This document shows positions 51,340-58,962 of a stretch of 64,000 bases of DNA, one piece after another. Under the pieces are notes generated by a model. That model searched no databases. It saw only the letters and a program-made list of their open reading frames with translations, and was not told where the DNA came from. A program made the translations under genes and the position numbers. Location of the stretch: the NCBI GenBank assembly GCA_002173095.1, contig NHBK01000018.1, positions 1-64,000 on the forward strand, written 5' to 3'. This stretch comes from Hyphomonadaceae bacterium TMED5 (lineage in GTDB: Bacteria > Pseudomonadota > Alphaproteobacteria > Caulobacterales > Hyphomonadaceae). Position 1 is the first letter of the stretch. Every line of letters begins with the position of its first letter.

Positions 51340-52659
51340 ATGACAGATCAAAAGAACGAAAATCTGCCGGTGGGGGCCGCTGACTGGTTCACGAAGCCGT
51401 TTGAACGCTTTCTTAAAATTGAAGCTGCCGCCGGCGGGCTCCTGCTTCTGGCGCTCGTCATTGCTCTGGTGTTGGCGAACTCGTTTTGGGCGAAGGGTTT
51501 TCTTGCGTTCTGGGAGACTCCCATAGGCCTGACATTCGGATCACTGGATTTCACCCGTTCCTTGCGCCACTGGATCAATGACGGGTTGATGACGTTCTTC
51601 TTCTTTGTGGTTTCGCTGGAGCTAAAGCGGGAAGTTGTCCTTGGCGAGTTGCGCAATCCCCGATTGGCGGCACTTCCTCTTGCAGGCGCCCTCGGAGGCA
51701 TGGTCGTTCCAGTTCTGCTGTATGTGATGCTCATGAACGGTGAGCCGGGATCGCATGGGTGGGGAACGGTCATGGCAACCGATACCGCATTCGTGATTGG
51801 TTGCCTTGCAATCTTCGGGCGTCGTATTCCGCCAAGTTTGCGCCTGTTCCTGCTGTCCTTGGCCATTTTCGATGATGTGGGAGCAATTCTGGTTGTCGCC
51901 TTGGGGTATGGAGAGGCACTGAACTGGCAAGCGCTGGGACTTGGAGTTCTTGGCCTGGGGAGCGTTGCGGCAATCTCGCGCCTGGGAATCAGAAGCATCC
52001 CGGTCTATTTCCTGCTGGGGGGTGCAGTCTGGCTATGCTTTGACGCCTCCGGCATACATGCAACGATCGCTGGCGTCATTCTGGGACTTATGACGCCGAC
52101 CAAGGTCTGGGTAAGTGACACCCGCCTTCGGTTGATCCTCGGCCGTGTCCTTGCCTATCCTCAGGGCGAACATTGGAGCGGAGACACTTCAGACCGTCAC
52201 GATCTGCGTCAGGCAGGCAAAGCGGTTACGGAGTCACTCTCTCCCATAGAACGCCTTGAAATCATGCTGCATCCGTGGGTTGGATTTGCCATTATGCCAG
52301 TCTTCGCATTGGCCAATGCCGGGATTGCGGTTCACAATGCCGATATCGGGCAATCGGTCTCCGTGGCGATCATTGCCGGTCTTTCGCTGGGCAAACCGAT
52401 TGGTGTTGTGGGGTTCAGCTGGCTCGCCGTCCGTTCTGGTCTGGCTGTGCTGGCTCCCGGTCTTTCCTGGCCATTTGTCGCGGCCGGTGCCTTCCTTACG
52501 GGCATTGGCTTCACCATGTCCCTGTTCATTGCCGGCCTCGCGTTCGAGCCAGCGATGCTGAATGCAGCCAAGCTTGGCATACTTTCGGCGTCCGCCATTT
52601 CGGCACTGATTGGCACGCTGATACTGGTCCGCCTGACAATGCGGGATAAAAGAGTCTGA
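51340..52659 (+). CDS. nhaA: Na+/H+ antiporter NhaA
   Basis: A 439-residue inner-membrane antiporter exchanging cytosolic Na+ for protons, giving salt and alkaline tolerance. Visible family features: SLELKREVVLGELRNPR near 90, ATDTAFVIGCLAIFGRRIP near 145 (Asp of the transport site), AIFDDVGAILVVALGYGE near 175 (the Asp-Asp pair), and GKPIGVVGFSWLAV near 350. Length is slightly above the E. coli enzyme, as in other proteobacterial NhaA. CGAGG before the ATG. It is an island gene and may be a second copy in the genome. Confidence 0.95.
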   Translation: MTDQKNENLPVGAADWFTKPFERFLKIEAAAGGLLLLALVIALVLANSFWAKGFLAFWETPIGLTFGSLDFTRSLRHWINDGLMTFFFFVVSLELKREVVLGELRNPRLAALPLAGALGGMVVPVLLYVMLMNGEPGSHGWGTVMATDTAFVIGCLAIFGRRIPPSLRLFLLSLAIFDDVGAILVVALGYGEALNWQALGLGVLGLGSVAAISRLGIRSIPVYFLLGGAVWLCFDASGIHATIAGVILGLMTPTKVWVSDTRLRLILGRVLAYPQGEHWSGDTSDRHDLRQAGKAVTESLSPIERLEIMLHPWVGFAIMPVFALANAGIAVHNADIGQSVSVAIIAGLSLGKPIGVVGFSWLAVRSGLAVLAPGLSWPFVAAGAFLTGIGFTMSLFIAGLAFEPAMLNAAKLGILSASAISALIGTLILVRLTMRDKRV

Positions 52660-53141
52660 ACAGAAATTCGTGACTGCGGGCTGGCTTTCCCCGCCGAGAT
52701 TCTGATGTTCTGGATCGTCCGGCCTGCTCACAGCATAAACAATGAATGACGTATCGATGTGCTTTACAGAAAGCAGCCGGATATCAGGGTGGCATAAAGA
52801 AACATCGCAGATTAGTTTTGCGTGCAGATGTAAAATGAGAAATCGTCCCCATATATAGCCGACGGAACAAATGTTCCACACACATATATATTCAGTCCCC
52901 TGACGGACGTTTTCTTCAAATCGACCTAGCGACAAATCGCGCAGCACCTTGAAGGGTACGGGTGCGGAAAGTCCGCTAATGTCTCTGCGGCACCGCAAGA
53001 GAGAACGAATGACTGTCAGCTTCCTTGATCGCCAAAGAGCCAAGGCAGTTTGCAGCGTTCTGCCCTGCCACATTATTCGAGCGAAGTGACTAGCTACCAG
53101 TCAGGCAGTCAATCCCAGGCATGAAGCATGAAGGACTTCCG
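52660..53141. other. 482-bp region without a gene
   Basis: No convincing coding frame on either strand; the long minus-strand frame here is mostly the shadow of nhaA. It holds TATATA-rich tracts (52850-52895) and an inverted repeat GGAACAAATGTTCC at 52864-52877. The promoter for the gene at 53142 is probably here. Confidence 0.6.
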
Positions 53142-53435
53142 ATGACCAATCGCATAACGAAAAAGCTCGTTACCTTTCGCAACCCATTCACGCTGGGACG
53201 TAACGAAGAAGAATGGCCGGCGGGGAACTACACCATAGAAACCGAGGAGGAGCCGCTGGATTCGGTTTCGCTTCGAGGTTTTCGCAGGATACGTACGACC
53301 ATGATTGTCCGATCGTTCACCGGACGATCTGGCGTAACGCGCTTTGTAGAGATTGACCCCTCTGATCTGGATGCAGCATTGGCAGATGATCGCGAAGGCA
53401 TCGAGCGCGCCGAAAATGAGGGAATGCAATCGTGA
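53142..53435 (+). CDS. Small hypothetical protein preceding the Trp/Cys-repeat protein
   Basis: A 97-residue protein, basic at the N-terminus (TNRITKKLVTFRNPFTLGRNEEEWPAGNYTIETEEEPLD) and acidic at the C-terminus. No signal peptide or membrane helix. The central RIRTTMIVRSFTGRSGVTRFVEIDPSDLDAAL gives a beta-rich look. No family name recognised. AAGGACTTCCG precedes the ATG at 53142; the ATG seven codons earlier has no such site. Its stop overlaps the start of the repeat gene (GTGA), so the two are coupled. Confidence 0.6.
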   Translation: MTNRITKKLVTFRNPFTLGRNEEEWPAGNYTIETEEEPLDSVSLRGFRRIRTTMIVRSFTGRSGVTRFVEIDPSDLDAALADDREGIERAENEGMQS

Positions 53436-54169
53436 CGCCGAAGTACATTTCAAGCCTCGATGAGAAATGGAGAGACTCGCTGACACATAACTGGTCAAGG
53501 CGCTTTTCTGTCCCCACGAGAGCCTTTGCAGGCTTCTTCTTATTCTTTTTATGTCTCGCGACAAATCCAGCCCATGCTCAAACTGGCTCCGAACTACCGG
53601 AAAATGCAACCCTTCGGTCCTACGGCTCTGGGTGGACCTGTGACTTTGGCTTCCGTGAAGCATACTCACAGTGTGTTAGAATTGTTGTTCCCTCAAACGC
53701 ATATGCGACTGATGCAACCTACGGACGCGGTTGGGAGTGCAATTACGGGTTTGATCGTGAAGAAAATGATTGCGTTGCTGTAGTCGTTCCGGACAACGCC
53801 TATCTTGAGTACTCGGGATCAAGTTGGACCTGCAATCGTGGTTTCAAGCGAGAGCGGGACGGTTGCGCCGCGATCATTGTACCTGAGAACGGCTATCTGA
53901 CGGACAGAGGTTATGGCGCGGGCTGGGAGTGTAAACGCGGTTATGTCCAGTATCAGTTGATGTGTAACCACATCGATCTGCCCGCCAATGCATTTCTCAC
54001 AAGCAGTAGTTATGGACCCGGTTGGGACTGTGAACGCGGATTTTATCAAACGGAAGCCAGCTGTGAAACAGTTATCCTGCCAGCCAATGCTCATCTGAAC
54101 TATTCCGGCGATGGCTGGGACTGCAACCGTCCCTACAAGCAGGTGGGTGAAGCCTGCAGAATGCCTTGA
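53432..54169 (+). CDS. Exported protein with six tandem Trp/Cys repeats
   Basis: A 245-residue protein starting at GTG. A long N-terminal region ends in a signal-like helix (FAGFFLFFLCLATNPAHAQ), after which six copies of a unit of about 31-34 residues follow: G-x-G-W-x-C-x(2)-G-[FY]-x(6)-C-x(3)-[IV]-x-[LV]-P-x-N-[AG], starting near 67, 100, 132, 165, 199 and 231; the last is truncated after its second Cys. Each unit has one Trp and two Cys, suited to one disulfide per unit in the periplasm or outside. No known name recalled. Coupled to the gene before it; a trypsin-like protease gene follows. Confidence 0.72.
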   Translation: MTPKYISSLDEKWRDSLTHNWSRRFSVPTRAFAGFFLFFLCLATNPAHAQTGSELPENATLRSYGSGWTCDFGFREAYSQCVRIVVPSNAYATDATYGRGWECNYGFDREENDCVAVVVPDNAYLEYSGSSWTCNRGFKRERDGCAAIIVPENGYLTDRGYGAGWECKRGYVQYQLMCNHIDLPANAFLTSSSYGPGWDCERGFYQTEASCETVILPANAHLNYSGDGWDCNRPYKQVGEACRMP

Positions 54170-54425
54170 AGGCTCTGTTTGTAGGGCGCCTTGCGGTGCC
54201 CTCTCTGCCTGCCCCCACACGGTTGGCGGCCCATGGTGCTAGCGTGATGGCAGAGGGGACACAATCGGCAATCAGAATAAAAGGAACAGGTTCACCTCAT
54301 GACCATCCTCACAATATGGACGAGCCAGGCACCACGCTTTGCCCTGCCGCATCAGATTTTTCAGGTATTGAAAGTGAACCATATTGGAGGCGGCAGTTCT
54401 CCCGCCAGGCCTGCGCGGTCGCGAA

Positions 54426-55151
54426 ATGATTGAACCTGTGCTCATGACCACAGTGCGGATAAGCACTTTCGATGGCCAAATCGGTCTCACGAACGCAACA
54501 GGCTTTTTCTTCGAGCAAGGCGGAGTTCTGCAGCTTATCTCATCTCGCCATGTCGTTTTTGAGGAACCCTCGGGTCACAGGCCGGACCGGATCGAGATTG
54601 AACTGCATGTGTCTCTCGATGATCTTGGGCAGTCGATAAATTTTTCAATACCTCTTTACAGGAATGGAAAGAACGTCTGGCGCGAGATCAAGGACAGTGC
54701 GGGCTGGGTTGATTTCGTAGCAATAGACATCGACAAGGACGCTTTGCCGGAAACGTTCTTTTACACTGCATTTTCACCTGCTCACCTTGTGTCGTCGAGC
54801 CAGCGTATCGAGATTGGCTCGACATTGCTTGTGATCGGCTACCCGCTCGGCTTCGAGGACACGCTTCACCATCTCCCGGTTGCGCGCCAGGCGGGACTGG
54901 CCTCCTCCTACGGTCTGCGCTTCAGGGGGCAGGGTTACTTTTTAGTCGATGCAAGAACGCATCGAGGCATAAGTGGTGCGCCAGTTGTGATGCAGAACCC
55001 AAAGGCGGGCCTGGATGACCCGCTTCCGTGGCGCCTGCTTGGTGTGCATTCATCCCGTCTTGAGGCCTTCTCAAGAGACCCTGTGCAAGATGAGATCCTT
55101 GGGTTGAACGCGGTTTGGTATGCTGATGCGCTCACAGCTTTAATCGAATGA
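54426..55151 (+). CDS. Trypsin-like serine peptidase
   Basis: A 241-residue chymotrypsin-fold peptidase. Catalytic His in QLISSRHVV near 38, Asp in GWVDFVAIDID near 98, Ser in RTHRGISGAPVV near 180; the Gly-x-Ser-Gly setting GISGAPV is classical. No signal peptide is apparent, so it may act in the cytosol, or the true start differs: the frame is open to a TTG at 54384 and no good ribosome site is visible. The 256-nt gap after the repeat gene is short, so co-transcription is possible. Substrate unknown. Confidence 0.78.
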   Translation: MIEPVLMTTVRISTFDGQIGLTNATGFFFEQGGVLQLISSRHVVFEEPSGHRPDRIEIELHVSLDDLGQSINFSIPLYRNGKNVWREIKDSAGWVDFVAIDIDKDALPETFFYTAFSPAHLVSSSQRIEIGSTLLVIGYPLGFEDTLHHLPVARQAGLASSYGLRFRGQGYFLVDARTHRGISGAPVVMQNPKAGLDDPLPWRLLGVHSSRLEAFSRDPVQDEILGLNAVWYADALTALIE

Positions 55152-55210
55152 TCCTGTTATCATCAGCTAATTATGGGGCTCCAAGCCAAAATACCTACCG
55201 CAAACCCCGA

Positions 55211-57007
55211 CTAGAATGGAAAGAACACAGGGATTGTTGCAACGGCGGAAGCTCCAACCAGCACATTCATGGGGACACCGATCTTAAGGAAGTCGGCAAA
55301 CTTGTAGTTGCCGGCGCCATAGACCAGCGTATTGGTCTGATACCCGATTGGGGTTGCGAAACTCGCGCTCGCCCCGAACATGACTGCTACAACGAACGGC
55401 CGCGGCTCGACGCCTATTTGCGTTGCCAGCCCGATTGCCAACGGAGTTACGACAACGGCGACGGCATTGTTGGTAACTGCTTCCGTCAATATTGACGAAA
55501 GTGCATAGACCGCCGCCAGCGCCACAATCGGAGGAAGCGTCTCAAGCGTCGGCGCAATCAGGCTGACAATAAGGGCGACGGCGCCTGAGTGTTCAAGTCC
55601 GGCGCCGACAATCAGCATCGAGAAGATCAGGACCAGCACACCTGCATCAATCGATGCCCACGCTTCATCACTGTCTATGCATTTGAGCAAAAGGATCGCT
55701 GCGACAGCAACCAATGCGAGCACGCTGATGTCAGCCGCTCCGGTAGCGGCGAGCACCACGACACTGATAAGTGCCATCATGGCGATCGGAGCCTTTCTTC
55801 GACGGAAGGCGCGACCTGCAGCGGGTGTAATCGCCGCCAGATCGCCCGCCTCCGTCAAGCGGGCAAAGCCTTCAGGAGTACCTTCAAGAAGTAGCTTATC
55901 GGCAGGGCGCAGAAGCTCGGTCGACAGGTCGGTGCTGAGATCTTCGCCGTGACGATGGATGCCAAGGACGCGCAACCCATAACGATGGCCAATCCCAAGC
56001 TGAGCGACGCGCACAGCACGTTTTCTACGAGACAAGGTTACAATTGCCTCCGCCACGGTCAGATCGGCGCTATCTTCGGGTATCGGCCCCTCCCGCAAAC
56101 CAACATCCAGGTTGCGGCGGTTTCTCAAAGTCAGCAGTTCGGAGGTCACCACAATAGCAATGATCCGGTCGCCATACTGGAGCACGTGGTCGCTCCGCAC
56201 CTGAGGTTTTGTACCCGACCGGTTGCGAACCCCGACGGTCTCTACACCCGGCAGGTTCAGGTCTTCAATTTCGCCAATTGGCCAGCCGATACCTTCGTAA
56301 CCATGGCGCGGACGCAGTTCGGTCAGGAACGAAGGTTCCTCTGTGTTCCTGGACCCTCGTCGCTCTTTCCTGTCGGGTAGCAATATAGGACTAAGGACAA
56401 GCAGGGAGAGGCCGCCGACGGCAGCGGCGATCAGGCCTACCGGAGTGATCTCAAGGATTGAGAACGGCTCCAATCCGGCTTCGCGGGCCACGCCGTCCAC
56501 GAGAAGGTTTGTCGAGGTGCCGATCAGCGTGCAGGTCCCGCCCAGAACGGCCATGTAGGAGAGCGGGATCAGCAGACGCGTTGCGGCCAGGTTGAGGCTT
56601 TGCGCCAAACGGACAGCAATCGGGATCAGAACAAGCACGACCGGCGTATTGTTCATAAGCGCCGATGACAGAAGCGCCGCAATCAGAAATGCAGCCAGGC
56701 CAAGCATCGGTCTTTGCTCGGCAGCGGCGACGACCCGGTTTGCAAGTGCATCGAGTAAACCGGTCCGGACCAGTGCACCGCTCATGATGAACATCGCGGC
56801 AATCGTAATCGGCGCTGGATTGGAAAAGGCCGTCAGGACATCCTCGGTCGGCACGAGGCCAAAGACGATGAAAAGCGCTGCAGCACCTGCTGCGGTAACT
56901 TCCGGAGCGAAGTGCTCCTGAAGAAAACCGACAAACAAGATCAGTAACAGCCCGAGAGCGAGGTAAGGCTCAAAACCGCCGATGAAATCGATCAGGGCAT
57001 TCTCCAT
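55211..57007 (-). CDS. SLC13-family permease with TrkA-C domains
   Basis: A 598-residue inner-membrane permease of the divalent anion:Na+ symporter group. N-terminal helices with FSNPAPITIAAMFIMSGALVRTG near 60 and SSALMNNTPVVLVLIPIAV near 110 and GGTCTLIGTSTNLLVDG near 150, a central soluble part of two TrkA-C-like segments (RNRSGTKPQVRSDHVLQYGDRIIAIV; LRPADKLLLEGTPEGFARL), then C-terminal helices with AVTNNAVAVVVTPLAIGLA and ATPIGYQTNTLVYGAGNYKF. Relatives carry sulfate, silicate or dicarboxylates; the ion is unknown. Start at 57007 by family fit, no clear ribosome site. Confidence 0.88.
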   Translation of the reverse strand: MENALIDFIGGFEPYLALGLLLILFVGFLQEHFAPEVTAAGAAALFIVFGLVPTEDVLTAFSNPAPITIAAMFIMSGALVRTGLLDALANRVVAAAEQRPMLGLAAFLIAALLSSALMNNTPVVLVLIPIAVRLAQSLNLAATRLLIPLSYMAVLGGTCTLIGTSTNLLVDGVAREAGLEPFSILEITPVGLIAAAVGGLSLLVLSPILLPDRKERRGSRNTEEPSFLTELRPRHGYEGIGWPIGEIEDLNLPGVETVGVRNRSGTKPQVRSDHVLQYGDRIIAIVVTSELLTLRNRRNLDVGLREGPIPEDSADLTVAEAIVTLSRRKRAVRVAQLGIGHRYGLRVLGIHRHGEDLSTDLSTELLRPADKLLLEGTPEGFARLTEAGDLAAITPAAGRAFRRRKAPIAMMALISVVVLAATGAADISVLALVAVAAILLLKCIDSDEAWASIDAGVLVLIFSMLIVGAGLEHSGAVALIVSLIAPTLETLPPIVALAAVYALSSILTEAVTNNAVAVVVTPLAIGLATQIGVEPRPFVVAVMFGASASFATPIGYQTNTLVYGAGNYKFADFLKIGVPMNVLVGASAVATIPVFFPF

Positions 57008-57123
57008 GGTCTGACTGTCTGCAGATTCAATACCATATTCCGGGAGCAGGTGTCGGGATGAGGGCCTTCGACCAAGCGGGGGCTTGGTACGGCTCAAGCT
57101 GTTACATTGAAGAAGATGTACAG

Positions 57124-57260
57124 CTATCCGGTTCCAGGATCCTGTATGGTCTGAAGTGACCTGAGGCGTGCTAGTTGTTCAGTCCAGCATTGTTGACGTA
57201 CTCGAAGACGGTCAGGCCCCTGAGTGTCTTCAGCCGCTTGGCGAAGTTTGTCCCCCGTCA
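57124..57260 (-). pseudogene. C-terminal remnant of an IS3/IS481-type transposase, frameshifted
   Basis: Minus-strand translation gives NFAKRLKTLRGLTVFEYV in one frame and then QQCWTEQLARLRSLQTIQDP in the next. Together they read as the usual rve-transposase end (FAKRLKTLKGLTPYE, then Q-WT-x-P-x-RF), joined only through a one-base shift. The rest of the gene is missing. A dead fragment. Confidence 0.65.
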
Positions 57261-57334
57261 GCGACCATGAGACAGATCGGTCAAATTGCTTAAGGAGGAT
57301 TTCTGGCACATCGCAGCCCATCGAGGGAGCGAAG

Positions 57335-57475
57335 ATGAGACAGAAATCCGGGCCGGAAGGATCGGCCGAAAAGTATGTGAAAAAGATTCGCCGAAAGACC
57401 GGGCGCAAATTCTCGGCTGAAGAGAAGATTCGCATTGTACTGGAAGACCTGCGCGGAGCGGGACGGGTCCTTAGC
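57335..57475 (+). pseudogene. N-terminal remnant of an IS3-family orfA transposase
   Basis: The frame reads MRQKSGPEGSAEKYVKKIRR and KTGRKFSAEEKIRIVLEDLRG, the conserved start of HTH_Tnp_1 (IS3 orfA) proteins. After LRG the similarity stops: the rest (AGRVLSSTRISKPTA and on) lacks the CRREGI HTH. Truncated near 57470 and opposite in direction to the transposase end at 57124. Confidence 0.75.
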
Positions 57476-57653
57476 TCGACGCGCATTTCAAAACCGACAG
57501 CTGACCTGTATAGGGCGGCGCGCGCCATTTTTTTGCTGGCTCGGATGGTTCATTCCAGATCGGCCCGGCTTGACTCTTTTCCTGTGCCCCGCATTCTGAA
57601 GGGGCTGACGCCGCAGGCTCCCCATCCGGTTCTCACTTACAGGAGAACCGCAA

Positions 57654-57905
57654 ATGAGCCAGCCATCCTTTTTCCGCAAAACGTCCCCTTCCTTCCCAAA
57701 ATCGACGATTCAAGGCCTGGTCCTGAACGGTCTCGACCGGCGCCGCCTGCGCGGTGTCTGGCGCAATGCACAAGACACAGTGCCCATTCGGGCCTGTTTT
57801 GCTAGCAAAATCAAAAGGTTATATATCTTGCCCGCCGTCGACGGTCTGTCGACGGTTTGGTTTTTCCATAAAAATATCAATAAAAACAGTGAGCGGGTCG
57901 AGTGA
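57654..57905 (+). CDS. Possible small protein of unknown function
   Basis: An 83-residue frame starting MSQPSFFRKTSPSFPKSTIQ with AGGAG nine bases before the ATG. The first part is Arg-rich (LDRRRLRGVWRNAQD); the second half is encoded across the palindromic region at 57797-57856, which makes translation to the end doubtful. Its stop TGA shares a base with the next start. No family recognised. Confidence 0.25.
   Translation: MSQPSFFRKTSPSFPKSTIQGLVLNGLDRRRLRGVWRNAQDTVPIRACFASKIKRLYILPAVDGLSTVWFFHKNINKNSERVE
57797..57856. promoter_or_regulatory. Palindrome and repeat cluster before a DNA-binding-like gene
   Basis: TTTTGCTAGCAAAA (57797-57810) is a perfect 14-bp palindrome; CCGTCGACGG (57835-57844) is a perfect 10-bp palindrome; GTCGACGGT occurs twice at 57837 and 57848. 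Such clusters upstream of a small DNA-binding gene are seen at operators, partition sites or transfer origins. No specific identity can be claimed. Confidence 0.45.
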
Positions 57906-58195
57906 TGGCAGTCACCGATATCCCCGTCGGGAATGGCAACCGGATCATGTTCCGGGCCTCCGCCAGCACCTATACCGCGCTCGCCCTTCACGGCAGGCGG
58001 CAGGGCATTTCTCCCTCCGTCGCGGCGCGTCGAATTCTCGATGAGGCGGTCCACAAGGGCACGGTCGAGCAGACCCTCGACCTCCTGATCGATTGCATCC
58101 TCATCCTGGATGAACTCGTCCGCGTGATGCTGTCGGATGTCGAAGCCGAACATTTTGCGCGCTTGCGCGCGATCGATCGCGCGGAGAGGCGCTGA
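57905..58195 (+). CDS. Possible ribbon-helix-helix protein of mobile-element type
   Basis: A 96-residue protein. The first half, NRIMFRASASTYTALALHGR and RQGISPSVAARRILDEAV, has the strand-helix-helix outline of RHH proteins such as plasmid mobilisation or partition accessories; the second half is helical (LDLLIDCILILDELVRVML). GTG-ATG starts overlap the preceding frame. Location after palindromes and beside recombinase genes supports a DNA-binding role, but the family is not certain. Confidence 0.5.
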   Translation: MAVTDIPVGNGNRIMFRASASTYTALALHGRRQGISPSVAARRILDEAVHKGTVEQTLDLLIDCILILDELVRVMLSDVEAEHFARLRAIDRAERR

Positions 58196-58199
58196 CCCC

Positions 58200-58430
58200 A
58201 TGGCTGAGCGCTATTCCCCCCAGCATGATGCGATTGACAACCGGATGCGCACGCCGATGGACCGGTTCGGGCACGGCGGGCGCATGTCGACCCCAAGTCG
58301 TTGTAAACGGAAAATACCTCTCGATCGACAGTTTGTCCTTTCGAATTACCCGCCGATTACCTCGTCCAATGTCCATGAATTCCACAGGCTGGTCTTGTCC
58401 CAAAAAGCAAGGAGAGTTCTCCGTGTCTGA
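58200..58430 (+). CDS. Hypothetical, probably truncated mobile-element gene
   Basis: A 76-codon frame five bases after the preceding stop, the spacing of an operon. The start MAERYSPQHDAIDNRMRTPM then DRFGHGGRMS looks gene-like; after about residue 33 the composition changes (RCKRKIPLDRQF and on) and an overlapping frame is open instead, so the original gene is probably cut or frameshifted here. No family assigned. Confidence 0.35.
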   Translation: MAERYSPQHDAIDNRMRTPMDRFGHGGRMSTPSRCKRKIPLDRQFVLSNYPPITSSNVHEFHRLVLSQKARRVLRV

Positions 58431-58559
58431 AGATGATAGACCGCTAATTACGCCCCAGCCGCACAGACTGACCGGCTACACGAGCCGAAGTATCTGCTCG
58501 CAGCGCGTAACGACCCGCATGTCTGATGCGTTGATCATCGTCCTTTCGAAAGGAGGACA

Positions 58560-58580
58560 ATGCGGGTGAAAGACATTTAA
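58560..58580 (+). CDS. Six-codon minigene with strong ribosome site
   Basis: ATG CGG GTG AAA GAC ATT TAA is preceded by AAAGGAGG at four bases. The peptide would be MRVKDI. It ends 20 nt before the next gene start, so it could act as a leader or coupling frame for the gene at 58601. It may be chance. Confidence 0.25.
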   Translation: MRVKDI

Positions 58581-58600
58581 AAGACAAAGGGAAACGAGCC

Positions 58601-58930
58601 ATGGAATACCATGACCGCCCAGACCAAGCGATTTCGCATTCGAGTGCCCGCAAAGCTTCAAAACCAATCGTGGAAATCGATTTTGCGAGATACGAGCACT
58701 ATCTCGCCGACCCTGATCTCACCGAAAAGCAAAGGCGCGAACTTCTCACTGCCATCTGGAACATTATCGTAGAGTTCGTCTCTCTTGGGTACGGTGTTCA
58801 TCCACTCCGGCAGGCCTGTGGACAGCCTAGGAAAGCCAATACAATTCTGAGCGCCAAGCTCCTCGATGCGCTAGAATGTTCTCAGTTTCAGAATGCCACC
58901 GAAAAAGAAAGCAGCACGGGTCACAACTAG
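58601..58930 (+). CDS. Small hypothetical protein upstream of the recombinase
   Basis: A 109-residue protein with a central helical segment (FARYEHYLADPDLTEKQRRELLTAIWNIIVEFVSLGYGVHPLRQ). Proteins with this pattern are frequent directly upstream of large serine recombinases in alphaproteobacterial elements, so a helper or regulatory role for integration is plausible but unproven. It ends 33 nt before the recombinase ATG and lies inside the long frame that precedes that start. Confidence 0.6.
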   Translation: MEYHDRPDQAISHSSARKASKPIVEIDFARYEHYLADPDLTEKQRRELLTAIWNIIVEFVSLGYGVHPLRQACGQPRKANTILSAKLLDALECSQFQNATEKESSTGHN

Positions 58931-58962
58931 TAGGCCGTTACAGAAGGAGCCGAGTGTTGCGC

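Noticed and set aside
52864-52877. GGAACAAATGTTCC, similar to the LexA box of Gram-positive bacteria
   Set aside because: Alphaproteobacterial LexA uses the direct repeat GTTC-N7-GTTC; there is no SOS gene next to it.
52234-53073. A 279-codon minus-strand frame
   Set aside because: Its upstream half is non-coding and the rest is antisense to the conserved nhaA; the translation has no family-like features.
57124-57528. A 134-codon minus-strand gene
   Set aside because: Only its last part resembles protein (transposase end) and that needs a frameshift; the first part is antisense to the orfA fragment.
58225-58569. A 114-codon plus-strand frame overlapping the gene at 58200
   Set aside because: No ribosome site, Ser/Arg-rich composition, and no family resemblance; the in-phase operon-like start at 58200 is more likely.
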